From Fomitopsis serialis (Eukaryota > Basidiomycota > Agaricomycetes > Polyporales > Fomitopsidaceae): a stretch of DNA of 64,000 nucleotides. The number at the start of each line of letters is the position of its first letter. Position 1 is the stretch's first letter. This document shows positions 22,432 through 35,232 of this stretch, piece after piece. The notes beneath the pieces are model-generated. The model was given only the letters and a program-made list of their open reading frames with translations. It made no database searches and was not told where the DNA came from. The stretch is taken from NCBI RefSeq assembly GCF_022376445.1, contig NW_025954999.1, positions 246,353 to 310,352 of the forward strand, given 5' to 3'. The translations under genes were made by a program, and so were the position numbers.

Positions 22432-25400
22432 TCAGACATACTCGATGATGTGGTCAGCGTGCTTGAGATTGATCTTGTCTGGGAGCGGGCTCAGCCACTT
22501 CATCTTGAATGGGTCGCATCCCTGCAGTAGAGATGGGGCGTAGCAATTCGTTGGAAGGTTGATGACCGCAGGGCGAGTGGTGACCTGTTGACTAGCCACC
22601 CGATAGTGAGGCCAGCCACCCTGGGAAGCCTGGAAGCCGCCTCTGTAGCGTGTCCACAGGTGAAGCGAATCGAGGGTCCGCAGCCATACTTGGAGTTCTG
22701 GAGACCGCCAAGCCTTGGAACGTATAAAATACGTCGGTTCTCCTCTGCCGACAGCATGGTCGGACTCATCAGTACTCATACCATGAACACCGAGCGCGTC
22801 AATGAGCTCCGTGTCCATTGGAGCAAGTAGGGAGACGGCGATATTGCGACGCCTCGTGAACAGCTGTATAGGACGATAGATCTATAACATGGACAACGAA
22901 TGTATTCGCGATCACTTACCTGCCGCTTCCGCTCTTGTCGCCTGTGCAGCTTCTGCTCGTACTGAGTCTCCTGTTCACTCATGGCCTGACCTTTAAGCTG
23001 CCGGCGCAGGGTCTCTGTGTGCCTCATCCAAGCTTCTATCACTTGCTCCTCCGATTTTTCAAACCGGGGGTATCGCGCCCTGAAGTCGACCGTGAAGACT
23101 CTTGCTGCGGATAGATTCCAGGCAGACGAAGGTCGTGCGTGTATGTCGTAGGAGAACCTCTCTGCGGTGCAGCACTCGCGACCACTAGTCGGATCAAAGG
23201 CTGCTATCTGTTCCGCCGATGGTATGTTGACGAACGGAGACTTCTTGTTCTGACGCGCCATCAGTCGGAGAGCATGAACGGCGAGGGTTTGCTAGTAGCT
23301 GTCAGTGAGGACCAGCGTCATCGTTGAGCTCCAATCCTCTCACCTTGAACGCTTTGTCTTCCGGAGACTTCTTCGGCCGCTCGCGGTGATTAATTGGCAA
23401 GCGAGACTTGTTATCTACGTCCATCTCGTCGTCAGCCGTGTCCCCTGGGCCATCGTCTTCGTCTCCAGATCCTTTGGCCGCGGGCCCTTTGGACGACGAA
23501 GCGTCGGCTGCATCCCCACGACGCGACGTCGATGCAATGGACCCGGAAGCCTGAGCAGATGAAACAGCATTTGCCGTAGACACCACGGACCGTATAGCAG
23601 TTTCCATCGATAGTTGCAACGACGATGCGATGGTAGCTGCGAGCTCCGCCATCTTGGTGTCGAAACTGTGCTGCATGCTTTGCTCAATCACGACGAGATC
23701 GCGCCGCGTAAGGGGAGTCAAATCGACGAGAGAATGGCTCGACGATGTAGTGACAGCCTAGGTGCGATAACGTGTGCGATAAGGTCAGAGCAGCGTCGAT
23801 ATGGGAGGTATATCTTACGTTGTGCGTTTGACCCGAGGGCACACTTGAGACTCCTGGAGGAGTCTGCCCCTTTCGCGCGCTGGAAGGTCTACGTGGTTCT
23901 TGCCACTCTGTCGAAGGAATTTGATGCTCAGACACAGGTTCGGCCGGCCCGGGTAGCTTTCTCGCATTGGTCGCAGGAGAGCCTGTCTGTGCGGTCGTCG
24001 GCGTCCTCGTCACGCGCGTGTGTTTGCTATTGTCGAATCGTTCAAAGGGGCGACGAGACGCCTGCTTAAAAATGAAATCGAAGAGAAACACCTATGTTGT
24101 ACCGATACGCACTGTGTGTGAGACTTCCTGGTGAGCAGTAGATGGCTTGGTCGCGGTTTGCACCTGAGATGGTTTAGATATAACGAGTCATACAGTAATA
24201 ACAAAAGTACACACATTCGATTTGACTTGCAGAGAGGTCATTTCTTCTGGGTCGCGACGGCGCCGTTTCTCATTCCGCTGCTCGACTAGCGTGAAACTGT
24301 CCTCGTCGGGCGAGTCCTCGCCGATATGTTGACGCCTCTTTCCTTTATCAGGGCGAGGTGGACGTTCAGTTGAGGTCGAGCTAGCGCCATCTGAAGCCGA
24401 ATCGTCCATGGATACATCGACGTCTGGAGATGGCTGAGACTGAGACTGATAAGCCGTCTATGCTCTGAACCGAACCGTCGTTGATGAACTTACGCTGCCG
24501 ACATGCTGAGCAAGACTACCACCGCCCGAGAGCGCTTTCGACTGAGATGGTATAGAAGCGAGGAATTCGGAACTCTTGTTGCTATGATCCTATGAACGGG
24601 TCACTGAGCAATTGCGTAATAGATCAGGCAACAGCTTACCTGTGCCTGTCCGTATTCGTTCAGACTTGCGTGGAATGTTAGCACAACGCGCATTTGGTCA
24701 GGAACTGATGCTCACCTAGCTTGCAACGCTGCCAGTGCAGGCTTATGGTGAAGTCAGGTTCTGTTCTAACGTAGGTATGGTATGGTGCCATGCTCACGTC
24801 TGCCATGTCTACATCACGATCGGACGTCTGTTGTCGCGGAGGTAGTTAGGTCATTGTCGCGCTCCCGACAACGGAGGGCATACCTCGAATGAGTCTGGGC
24901 GCTGTAACAACACAATCCCAGCGCCAGTCTCAATCGCAGTCATTACGAGGCAGACAAGTCGTTTAAACATACCTGAGGCAGGTTCGTCCAGGAACTTTGG
25001 TTTTGAGCGGCCGCATGATGACTTGCTGCTGCGTCCAGTCGAGTTTCAGCGGTCGGCGTCTGTGATGTCGATATCGGCTGGATTGGCGCAACTAACATCA
25101 GCGGGAAGGAGAGACGACTGGGGATTGGTGAGAGTACTGACTGGGTGCACCTCACCAGGAGGCAGCGTTGTTTCAACCTGAGAGACGTGACTCAAACCTT
25201 GCGAACCTTCACCACGACGAACTTGAGCGTGCGCGTCACCCATTTCGACGTCCTCATCGCTTATTGCAGCGCCTTGTTTGGAGGCCTGGTCGGACACAAA
25301 TGAGTCGTTTCTTCGACACGGATCCCGAACACGCTCACAATTGCTGCGGCCCCATGCTGGACTCTCTCATACTCCTCGAGACGCTGGGCCGCGATTGTAG

Positions 25401-27179
25401 TCGGGGGAACAATCGCAGTCGGGGGAGCAATCATAGTCGGGGGAGTAAAAGCAGTCGGAGGTGTCATGACAGTCGGAGGCGCGATGGCAGTTTGGGGGAC
25501 ATTCGTAATCGGGAGCGCAACCACAGTCGGAGGTGCAGCCACAGCCGGGGGCGCGATGGCAGCCGGAGGTACGATGGCAGCCGGAGGTACGATGGCAGCC
25601 GGAGGTACGATGGCACTGGTCGGGGGGGCATTCGTAATCGGGGGCGTAACCACAGCCGGGGGCGCAACCACAGTTGGAGGCGCAACCACAGTCGGAGGCG
25701 CAACCACAGCCGGGGGCGCGATGGCAGCCGGAGGTACGATGGCAGCCGGAGGTACGATGGCAGCCGGAGGTACGATGGCAGCCGGAGGTACGATGGCAGC
25801 CGGAGGTACGATGGCAGCCGGAGGTACGATGGCACTGGTCGGGGGGGCATTCGTAATCGGGGGCGCAACCAGAGTCGAGGGCGCAACCAGAGTCGAGGGC
25901 GCAACCAGAGTCGAGGGCGCAACCACAGTGGGAGGAGCAATAGCAGAAGGGGGTGCAACAGCAGTAGGAGGCGCAATGACAGTCGGGGCCACTGCAGTCG
26001 TCGCGGGTGCTACATGGGCCGAGCTTGCCTTCTGACGCTTCTGGGTAGACAACGCATCAGTTCCCTATCTAGTATCGCCGGAAGACCAACTCACCGCGGA
26101 TCTGCCGGTGGCTTCCTCAGCCTCGTCCGCTTCCCCAATCACCTTCGGGTATGGCTCATGGGAGTGAAGTTCTTGCCTACGAGCTCGCTCAGCTCTTCGT
26201 CTCTCGTGTGTATCACGAGAATTATCCGTGGAGGTGCCCGCCGGTGCTTCGCCACTGTCCGATACTTGCCTCTGTGTGTCGCCAGAATGATGACCTGCGG
26301 AATCGCCCGCCGGTGCTTCTGTGCTTTCCGCAGAGCCCCAGGCCGCAAAATCGGTGAACGAGTGGAAGAAATCTTGAAAGTTAGGCATCTCCAGTTGTGC
26401 CGATGGCGCGAACGTGTCCTACAGTCCTCGGTCAATATCAGAAAACCGGTATGTAGTCACTCTGGGGTACCTGCAGCACGGAGAGAGAGTTCATCGCCCA
26501 CTGGGATGCTCCAGACACAGCCTGCGAACCGCCTGCGACCTGATATGTTTCGTCAAAAAGGGTGGCACGGTCGAAGACTTATGAACATACCTGTTCGGAA
26601 GCTCCCGTCGCACCATCTTCCTGGCGCTGCTCCCCAAGACCCGGAACCATTCCCTCGTTTGTGTCGTCGTGGTTCTGGACTGTACTGACCGTGCCCCCGT
26701 GCGTGCTGACTATGTCTTCGCGGGGCTGTTATTACAAAGGGGTCTGAGTGCCGTTGCTTGCACGAAGCTCTGTACTACGTACCACCCGCACATTTGGTGT
26801 CGCCACCTCAGGTTTGCTCCCGATCTACCCGGTCGGCCGAGTGTCAGGAATGCTAAAAAACACATACTCAAGCACTTACCAAGCTCTCAAACGCAGGTAC
26901 AGCCTGGACCACATTTGACTTGAATTTCTTCAGTTGAATGAACCATGCCGGCTCAGGAGGATTCGGATCTTGTCTCCGGATTTCCACCCTGGTCTTGAGA
27001 CTCACGCGAGGTCGAGCAATGGTGTTGCCCTTCCCATCTTGTGCCTGTTGCATCTTTTCCTCTTCAAGCGGCCTCTTAACGCCAGCGACGGGAGGAGGTT
27101 CTTCAGGATTGGGAAGCAGACTGCCGGAGGCGACGGGAGGAGGAATCTGAGTGCTAGAGGCATCGGTTGCTTCAGCCAT
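22432..27179 (-). CDS. Multi-exon protein of a mushroom-specific family, with a Pro/Ala repeat tract
   Basis: The start MAEATDASSTQIPPP is at 27179. Exons read, in order: KFKSNVVQAVPAFESL (about 26890), an acidic/Ser-rich exon (26388-26095), a Pro/Ala minisatellite exon (26052-about 25300), VSDQASKQGAAISDEDVEMG, a basic exon (24409-24230), RRDLVVIEQSMQHSFDTKMA (23700), then KKSPFVNIPSAEQIAAFDP, PSSAWNLSAARVFTVDFRA, MRHTETLRRQLKG and RRQERKRQ. The last exon has LGVHGMSTDESDHAVG, KAWRSPELQVWLRTLDSLHL, and ends NLKHADHIIEYV. I have seen this C-terminal pattern (MSSDESDH, WRSPE) in many uncharacterised Agaricomycete proteins. The function is unknown; a basic and coiled-coil content fits a nuclear or nucleic-acid-linked role, which is only a guess. 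Exact exon borders in the middle are uncertain. Confidence 0.65.
25390..26010. repeat. 18-bp minisatellite (PPAAIV / PPTVVA hexapeptide)
   Basis: The 18-base unit CGGAGGTACGATGGCAGC and variants occur many times, with a nested duplication of a larger block: the segment ending GCACTGGTCGGGGGGGCATT at about 25610-25635 recurs near 25830-25850. No frame on either strand has stops, so long spurious open frames arise on the plus strand. Confidence 0.9.
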
Positions 27180-27885
27180 GGGGACAGGTGAATGTGGGGA
27201 AGGACAATGGCGTGAACGTTGTATAGTGTTTAGTAGCGGATTGCATTTTGCCGTCACAAAGGGACTCAGCCGCAAACGCAGACAATGCAGGGGGAAACGT
27301 GCAGCGGAGTGGCGTATCAAGAAAGACACGTCAAGGCTCGCAATAAACTCGGAAGGCAGCTGCGATTGCAGACGTGCCCACAACGTGTACGTCAGACGCG
27401 TGTACGCTCGTCGTGGCAATCAGCATGCATGATACACGCGAAATACCACCCTGAATATACATGCCGCTGATGAGAATCGGCAAGAACGACGAATAAGACG
27501 AGATGACGCACTGCTCATTTTGGCGTCGCTACAAATGAAGTACCTTCGAGGCTTGAGCGCGTCTGATATAGGGAGGGTGGCAGCCTGAGCGTCGTCACAA
27601 GGTCATTCACGAAACGTCATGCGCGGCGAGCCGCGAAGGTGAGGCGCAGTGGCGTTATGAATCCAATGCGGCGCGAAGATCATCATCTCGGCGAAGCACG
27701 GTGCGTGATGTGAGAGAAGCACGCCTGAAAGTTGTCTTCGCTGTTGGAGATAGGCGGCGAAGATATGTGGATGGAGCAGCATGTCTACAATATTGAAAAC
27801 CCGGCCAACCGTACTCTAATATTCTCTACCGTGAAGCTAACGGATGCAAATACGACGCCTGTTCACGTACGCGCGTTAAGGACAC
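27180..27885. other. Intergenic, likely promoter side of the 22.4-27.2 kb gene
   Basis: No supported gene. It lies between the start of one minus-strand gene and the stop of the next. Confidence 0.4.
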
Positions 27886-29746
27886 TTACTGAGGCGGAGG
27901 CAGCCTGTCCATGATGTCCAACGGAAGCCCGAGCGCCCTGAGCGCTTGAGCCCTCGCCCACTCTGACGCGACGACCACCATCTGGCAAACCACCCGTTTG
28001 CCTACCAAATAGGCACCTGTGGCCATGTCCAGGCCCCAGATCCAGCAGCGGCCAAGGGCATGCTGAGCAAGGTAAACCTAAAGATGAAAGACATGAGAAA
28101 TATGAGTGGTACATCGCTTATCCACTTACAGCGTGAAGCATGGTGCGACCGCAGTCAGCCCATGGAACGACAGATCCGACTTTGAGGAGAGCCCAACATA
28201 GTCCGAGGGAAATCGTTAAAACAACGATTGTGCGAAAGACCGCCTGTAGCTCTTCCACGGTAGGGATCAGTCGATCAGAGTCAGACTAGGTAGAGCGACG
28301 TCAATAGCGCAATCACGACGGCACAAAGAGTATACATACTGAAAGACCCCGTATGAATCCCTGGAAAAACGACTCAGGGACTTGTTGCAAGCCGATCCCG
28401 TCTTACAACTTATGAGCATCAAGACGGCGAAGAGATCCACCGAAAACATACCAATTCTTGCGCGCCATATTTTAATGTAGGTGTCAGGACCCCTTGTCGC
28501 CGATCCCGTGGCAAGATAGCATACGTTGCCTCTTTGACAACCCTTCCGCGCGTGTATTAGGCGGAGCAACTTGAACGAAGTCTGGTCGCTTACCGCCACG
28601 GCCATGATGATGTCATCTATTATAGGGTAAAAATGACGTTGAATGGGCACTGTGCAAGGCTTACCTCGGTGCCCCAGCGATTGAAACAGTTCCCCAGATT
28701 TCGTCTGCCATATGCAGACATTCCCTGATGATGTACCGCACACGATTGCCTGATCTCCGTGAATGAAGGACACCTGAACAGCAATGCGAGGAAGTGGCTG
28801 AGTATCGGCAAACTTGTAGAGACGTCGCGGCTTCTGATCGTGCCCGCCCAACGAGTACAGATGAACACCGTCGCTACCGTTATGAACTGCAATGAATCGG
28901 GACGTTTGATTGATCGCCGAGTGACCCCTAGCAATAGCAATCATTCATGGCGGAAGCAGACCAGGGCAGGAAGGATACGCACATTGAGGGATATGCTTCG
29001 GGAGGGGCGATACGCCAAAGTGGATGCCGCGCATGCACATCCCAGCATCTTCTCGCGAATCGTCAGATATGTCGATGCGGAGGGACTAAGCTCACATTAT
29101 TCCGCGAGACGAGTATGTTGCGACGAGGGTCCGTCCATCCTTGTCGAACTTCAGAGCGACTGCGTTATCGGGCGCTGGATGGGCCCCCTCCTGAGGATGA
29201 GGGAGCGGGATGATGACACTATATTTATCTTCGGCGAAGTCAGCGACGTGCGGAATAGCGAATATCAAATAACAGCGATCGCACTAGGGGTAGTTTCCTT
29301 TGCAATGAGCACGTCAAGCCCAACACTCGCGGCAAGGCAAGATGTGGCGGCGCTATAGTCCATACTGTAGACAATGTTTGGCTGTCTTCCAAGGTCAATC
29401 TCGTAGACTTCACTGGATATCTGCGCTTCTCTGATAAGCTTCTTGCCCGGCTACCTGAATAAGGATCACGTACCGCCGAAAAGTAGCGTAATTGTCGGAT
29501 TGAACCACTGTTGCAGCCGATTATAATGGTCTCTGTCTGTATGGGATGCCACAGAAGGCTATCAACTTGACCATCGACAGTGAAGCGATATATGAGATCG
29601 CCGGAGCGGACGTCCCAGATAACAACGGCTCCGTCGTCACCTCCGCTTGCGAGGTACTTGCAATCCGGTGAGAAGGCGAGGGCGTTGACGGTATCAGAAT
29701 GTCCTCCGGTGAGCGTGAGGGTAGGGACATACGCAGTAGAGACCAT
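27886..29746 (-). CDS. WD40-repeat protein with C-terminal membrane segment
   Basis: The start MVSTAYVPTLTLTGGHSDTV at 29746 leads into a typical WD blade (GHSDTVNALAFSPDCKYLAS, GDDGAVVIWDVRSGDLIYRF). Further blades follow after introns (SLLWHPIQTETIIIGCNSGS; AIVCGTSSGNVCIWQTKSGE; YLATGSATRGPDTYIKIWRA), with HLYSLGGHDQKPRRLYKFAD between them. Near the end are hydrophobic FRTIVVLTISLGLCWALLKV (about 28230-28170) and a last exon YLAQHALGRCWIWGLDMATG to LDIMDRLPPPQ, stop at 27886. So it is a beta-propeller fused to a membrane anchor. Solitary WD40 proteins of this kind are frequent in mushrooms and have no known function. Confidence 0.75.
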
Positions 29747-30278
29747 TGCTGGCAAGGGATGACCGGACAACCGAGTGAAGAGGTGGCCTTTAAGGCTAGA
29801 TGGAGGACATGGCACCGTACCTCGCTCAGGCTCGTGGGGGACACGCCTCCCCAAGAATGCGGTGAGTACGCACCTCCAGATTTAGTATAGAGATCTTGAA
29901 CACGATCGCACATCTGCCAAATGATCGTGGGATCCGGATTGTCGCCGTCAAGGAAGATGAGGAGGTAATTCTGAGGTAATTACATTTCCGGGCGCTCAGC
30001 GCTCAGCACCCATGCGACGGCGGCTGCCGGCTGAAGCGCTGATGGCTAAATGGACCCATCCTCCCCTGGCTAAGTATAAGCGCCGTCTGGCAAGGATGCA
30101 CCTTTGTTCGTTCCAGCCCGCTGAGGCCAACGCCTCCGTAGTAGATACGCCACTCGATGCATCACCGCACGGTGTGGCGTTCTCATGTTTCTTTATGCTG
30201 CGTTGCTATATACAAGGGGCAGTACCGCTTTCATGCAGGCGGCTCAAGACCGCAAATCCCTCGCTTCGTCGCTGAGCC
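29747..30278. other. Divergent spacer between WD40 and RING genes
   Basis: It probably contains both promoters. A minus-strand frame upstream of 29746 could be a 5' exon, but nothing supports it. Confidence 0.4.
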
Positions 30279-31035
30279 ATGCTCGCCACCTGCCCTGTCT
30301 GCTTCAACATAGCGGGACCCGGTGGAATCCAACTACTAGCCATCAAATCCTGCGGTGAGTGCGGTCTTTTCTCGTGTGGAGTCTCGTTAGAACGTTGATG
30401 CTGCACTGCAGGACATGTTGTCTGTGTAGACTGCTTCAAGCAGATTCGCCGCAGGTTTATACCTTCCCTATGTCACCTATGCAGACAACCGTTCCGACCG
30501 GAGACGGACCTCGTTCATGTCCGCTTCAAATTCGGACAACACGGTTACAGCATTTCGCTGTTCAATAACCTCGTTCGCAGGTGAGATCTGAAACCAAATG
30601 CAGTTCTGAGTAGCGTCATGTAACCACTATCACAGGAAGGCCGTTCGTTTCTTAGAAGATAGGGACACGATCGCCGCAGAGCGAGAGCGTCTGCGTGCGT
30701 CCAAACAGACCCTTCACCGGCGCATTTCCGTCCAGCGCGAGCGCATACAAGCCCATGAAGACTCGCTTCGCGCCCTGCGAGAGCGCACCTCGGCTTCTCA
30801 GCAGGAGATCGCCCGCCTGCGACTCGCAATGAGGCAAGAGTTCGCTCAGATTTCCTCCGCAATGGACCGCCTGCAAACTCTTGTGCACGTCGTATACGTA
30901 AGCCCTACTGCACTAATTGATGATCCACAGACTCATGCACAGCTTTCAGTAAATGCGACCCGTAGCGTCTTGGGGTCTGCGTCGACTGATTTGTATGAAG
31001 GACTGGTCGCGATGTACGATACTTCTTACCCCTAA
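30279..31035 (+). CDS. RING finger plus coiled-coil protein (probable E3 ubiquitin ligase)
   Basis: The start is MLATCPVCFNIAGPGG at 30279. A GTGAGT...GCAG intron (about 30354-30412) interrupts the RING between KSC-G and HVVCVDCF. The finger is completed by CHLCRQPF, giving C-x2-C, C-x-H, C-x2-C and C-x2-C pairs. A second intron (about 30580-30640) leads to a charged helical region with AAERERLRASKQTLHRRISV, ERIQAHEDSLRALRERT and QQEIARLRLAMRQEFAQIS, a coiled coil. The stop is at 31035. RING plus coiled coil suggests a self-associating E3 ligase. It resembles the genes at 44.2 and 51.2 kb in design. Confidence 0.75.
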
Positions 31036-32079
31036 TCTCTCAGTGCTCCTACTCTATTCACGAAGAACCGGTCATAATGTACGATATCCACTACTCGTTT
31101 GCGCGCCTGGCTGTTTTCCCCCTCCACCTCCAAATCACGTATGCGGCCAATCCGAGTCTGATCATTTGTGACGTTCAACGTTGTCGGTGTTCGTCAGCAG
31201 TGTGCTTCGCGGGTCGTAACGCGCGATATGTCACGCTGGCACCGGTCGGAAATCTTAACTTGCCGAATCGGGCACATCCTCCCATATTCGGGGATGCTGC
31301 GTGGGCCAAGCGTGGACTCACCATCCATACTATATCTGAGATCTCTAGCGATCCTCACACGCCTCGGAGCGCTCCTCCGGAACCAGCGCTACTGTACGTA
31401 CCGTAGACCCCAGCCCAGAATAAGCAATGGGACGACCGGCCCCGATCAATATGCATACGGCGGTGACTCGCAGCGAGTGCTCACCACACAGAAGTGATCT
31501 CTCGCCTTCCACACAAGCGTATGAGACGCAAAACACCTCTGACCGACGTGAGCCAAGTTCGGGCCTTTGTCGCACTGCATCATCCTGCGGCAGGCCCTGA
31601 CAATTACAACGTGGGTGCCTCACCACTCTGGACGCCATCACAAGCTTACCACCGCCGACATTGAATTCTCCTGAGCCAAGCGAGGAAGACCGTGTGGCAC
31701 GCCTCACGGAATTCATTGAAGATGCCTCATGGTACTTTGAGAACTCGACTGACCAACACGCCGTCGTCCTTTGTCCTTCGGTCCAATGGCATTGGCTGAC
31801 GGCTTGCCGAGGGCCGCCCATCTACGGCCTAGTCAAGCTCTAGAGCACGAAGAAGTCAAGAGCCGTTGCTTCAGCGCGGAAAGGTGAGACTCTCGCCAGG
31901 TCGATTCTCCCGGTAAAGACGCCGCGAGTGTGTAGAACGCGTTGCTTCATCGATATCGTTGCACGCTCTTTCCGTCGGTTCGAGTTCGTGTGACTCAGTA
32001 TTGCTGCTGGGAGCGCGACGTCTTATACCAATCCCACAGACTTGAGGCCAGCCAACTCGCGTCGTTAGCACCACCCTCC
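31036..32079 (+). other. Mostly non-coding; possible small gene 31521-31843
   Basis: A plus-strand frame ending PEPSEEDRVARLTEFIEDAS to YGLVKL (stop 31843) looks protein-like. An upstream frame MRRKTPLTDVSQVRAFVALH (31521) could be its first exon, but no clean splice links them. The rest shows nothing. Confidence 0.3.
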
Positions 32080-33417
32080 ATGGCATCTCCCAGCACTCGC
32101 CGACGGTCGACACGCCTCCATCCCGGAAACCAGGCGGGAGGACTTCCCCATGAGGCGACGAACGCCGCTCAGGATCGCCCGCCTACGACCGTCACCCGGG
32201 ATATATATCGTGCCCCCCGTCCGCCTACGCCACGTCGCCTTGTGAGTAGTAGTATACCGCTGCCTACGGTGAAGCTCACGTACAGGGCCTAGGTGATCAT
32301 GTGTATCGTCACGATCATGTTCTCGCTTGTGTCGTCGTTACCAGGATTTCGCTGCCACATAGCGGCGTATGCGTCATGGGCTGTCAGTCCGCTTACCATG
32401 CTGCTGCTCGACAACGACCCTCTCGGTTTGTCGATGATGCAGATCGCCCTGTGCACAATTCCCGCCGCGAACGTGTTGGTCCCTACCTGCCGATCGATCC
32501 CAGAGCCACTAGGCAAGGTCGGCTGGGGAGAGTTTGCCGAGCTTGCCAATATACAGGGTTCTTGGGTAGCTGGCGCACTGAACAGCACATCCGGACATCT
32601 GCAGACCGCCCTTCGGCTTCATACAGTAATGCTCAAGCTCCACACCACGTCTCAATCTACGGGTCGCCTCAACGCCAATGTCTCGAGGAGTCTGCTCACC
32701 TCCAGCGGCAACGCTACCCTGCGAGTTATCGACCTCAACCTAGAAATAGGATACGTGGCAAACGAGTGAGTGCAACGTCAAAACAACAATTGTCATCGAT
32801 TTCTCATGCAGTGAATCCCTCTCTCTAGTGCTGACTACGCGTGTCGCGTATCGTTGGACACGATAGCCCGCATACGGACTGCCGAGGGCATCTTCGCTGG
32901 TAACGTCTTGTACCCGTCCGAACAATGGCTCGTCGCACGGCTGTTCAAGGCCGTCCAGGATGAAACAAGGCGGTCTTTCATGCGCATCTCGTGGAACCTA
33001 TTGGCCACGAATAAGGCGGTCCTCCTACTCATCGAGGATCTCGCCCGCCTTGAGGACCATGCGTCTAGGTTCTGTTCACCGAGCCTGTTGGGTAGGGCTG
33101 GGTCTGTTCGTCGGATCATGTATCCCAGTTTCGACGACACCCAATGCCGAGACTTGACGCTTGGCCTCGAGATGGCGCGCTTCGATGTTGAGGTGCTCTT
33201 CTCCTCTGTGCAGGAGTTGTTCGCGGTGCTCGATGAAAATGGGCAACGGCTCGCCGAGTTGGAGAAATGGCTTGCCCAGCCAGGAACTCTGATCCCCGGT
33301 CTCCGGTACACCAGCGGGCACGTCGCTGAACTCCTGGTCAACAGGCAATATATACGTTCGGCGAAAAAGGATAATAGTGTTGTTCAACCGCTCAAAGCTT
33401 TGGTTCGTGCTCAGTAG
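32080..33417 (+). CDS. Helical membrane protein of unknown function, copy 1
   Basis: Three exons: MASPSTRRRSTRLHPGN to PTPRRL; then, after a 51-nt intron (about 32239-32289), IMCIVTIMFSLVSSLPGF, a hydrophobic segment; and after an intron ending near 32829, ADYACRVSLDTIARIRTAEG to the stop at 33417. The rest is predicted helical with long amphipathic stretches (QPGTLIPGLRYTSGHVAELL near the end). I recognise the general build (basic N-terminus, one or two membrane helices, long helical bundle) from uncharacterised mushroom proteins. The minus-strand gene at 34.1-35.2 kb is of the same type. Confidence 0.65.
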
Positions 33418-33459
33418 ATTCAAGTGGTGACGCCTCTATGTACTTTTCCCTTTCACGAC

Positions 33460-33876
33460 TCATCCTACGTATGCACCGCACTCCGATCTCGCACCCGTGT
33501 ACCTCTCTAACCTATATTGGAATTGTACGACGATAATGCTATGCCATCCCCAAATAGACGTGAACGGCCTTGTGTCGCGCCTCACGTGAATCTCTAGAAC
33601 CACGCGATCTCTAGCCTTCAACTCGTCTGTCGCGATTCGTCCGGCATACTCCGACAGTCCAACAAAGGCAAGCACGCCAGCCCGACACTTGAGCGGCCTT
33701 ACGACTCGCGCGCGGATCGGCGAGGTTCGTACGCTGCGCCAAACCGGATTCGGATTTCCTGATCGACTTGACAAATTAATGAGACTGCCGGCGCACAACA
33801 GCTCGATAGTCAAAACATCGGAATTCCAGCTTTCAGCGGCATAATGTGGACGGGGACGAAAAACGTCGAGTGACAA
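33460..33876 (-). CDS. Possible small protein, unrecognised
   Basis: A single open frame starts MSLDVFRPRPHYAAESW and includes RVVRPLKCRAGVLAFVGLSE and ELKARDRVVLEIHVRR. Amino-acid usage looks coding, but there is no domain I know, and the ATG could be internal to a longer gene. Confidence 0.4.
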   Translation of the reverse strand: MSLDVFRPRPHYAAESWNSDVLTIELLCAGSLINLSSRSGNPNPVWRSVRTSPIRARVVRPLKCRAGVLAFVGLSEYAGRIATDELKARDRVVLEIHVRRDTRPFTSIWGWHSIIVVQFQYRLERYTGARSECGAYVG

Positions 33877-34109
33877 TTTCGAGGGATAAAAATTAGATTA
33901 GACAAAACGAACGGAGTCAAGCATAGGCGTAAGAAAGAAGAGCATCGAGATACGACATAACAAGCACGTTCGGGGGGGGGGTGGCAAAAGGGGAGCAAAC
34001 GACGTGAAGGAGAACGGGATCATTGGGTGGGAGACAGGGATCAGACAAACTGTCGCAGGCAGTCAGCAACGCTCAGGGCGCGCCTATATGAAGCTCACCA
34101 ATTCCAAGC

Positions 34110-35232
34110 TTAAAGAGCGTCCACGAACGTCGAAACTCTGCGCTTAGAGTCGCCGATCCGAGCGCTTCCCAAGCGCTCGAGACCTCTGGCAAGCATTCGC
34201 AGAATTACCTCTGGTGGTGCGGCCTCGGCTACCATGGCCCCGGATGCTACGAGCCGCAGCTCGTCGAGGTGCCTCTCCATGCCTTCGAGCGTGTCCTGGA
34301 TCGTCCGGACGTAGCGCAGAGTTTTTGCGCTGTGGACTCCGACGCGGCTGAGGACATTCTCATTCCGAGCGAGGGTTACGGCATGCAGCCTGTTACCGCC
34401 TAGGAGTTCCCAGAGCAGCCCTAGACCGAGCTCCCGTCGAGCTAGGTCGACGCTAAATTTCTCCCGCGCGACGACGTTCATGGTGGATATTAAATCCGCG
34501 TCAAGGACTGCCGCTTTGGTGAGGGAGTCGGTACTGCACTGCATGAGCTCGCGAAGTACGATCTCATACGTCTGGAGGGCGCGCTCATACGCACGCGCGA
34601 TGTCGGGGTAAGGAGGCTCGCATTCCTGGTTTTTGCCTGACATCGAGCTTGAGTGGCAGGACTGAGCATCAGCCATGTGACCGGGGGAAATGGGGGAGCT
34701 GCGCAGCAGCTGATAGAGGTGATCATTCGTTAAGAGAATCCTGGGAAGGGGGCGATGAAGGGTGTTAAAGGGCTTCTTACTTCATCGGGTGAAATTCAGC
34801 TTACCTGTCAAAGCCCGCCGTGATCTTCGCCGAGAGATGTTGCAGGCCACGGTTGAGGTCCAGCGCATCATCAGCGAGCTTGTCAATGAGGGTGGATATC
34901 TGGTAGCGATACTCGAGGTCGCTCGATTGTACGAGGATGGACAAATCAACCGAAGCCAGACGCGTATCCAGAAGATCAACGATGATCTCGGTGTGTGCAC
35001 TAGTCTGGCTGAGCACCTGCTCCATGCCTGTCGTCTGCGCATTCAACAGCAACGGGAGAGCGGCCCAAACCGTCATGTTGGAATTGATGGTGTCGCAAGA
35101 TTGCACGAAAGACGAGACAAACGGGTACTGGCAGAGCGTGCGCAACCCACCCCATACCCACGATGTGCCGTAGAGGATGAGCATCAGGACAGCGAACATT
35201 TGAGAGACGAAGCTGAACAGAGAACGCAGCAT
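34110..35232 (-). CDS. Helical membrane protein of unknown function, copy 2
   Basis: Exon 1 starts MLRSLFSFVSQMFAVLMLIL, a membrane segment, and runs to LQHLSAKITAGFDR. An intron of about 80 nt (GTAAGC...CAG, about 34723-34803) joins in frame to ILLTNDHLYQLLRSSPISPG and the long helical second half (RAYERALQTYEIVLRELMQ, LGLLWELLGGNRLHAVTLAR, IQDTLEGMERHLDELRLV). The stop is at 34110. It converges on the small 33.5 kb frame and has the same plan as the 32.1 kb gene. Function unknown. Confidence 0.65.

Noticed and set aside
25168..26688. 506-codon plus-strand open frame rich in Arg/Ser/Gly
   Set aside because: It lies over the minisatellite and is a shadow of the minus-strand gene, whose exons connect on both sides.
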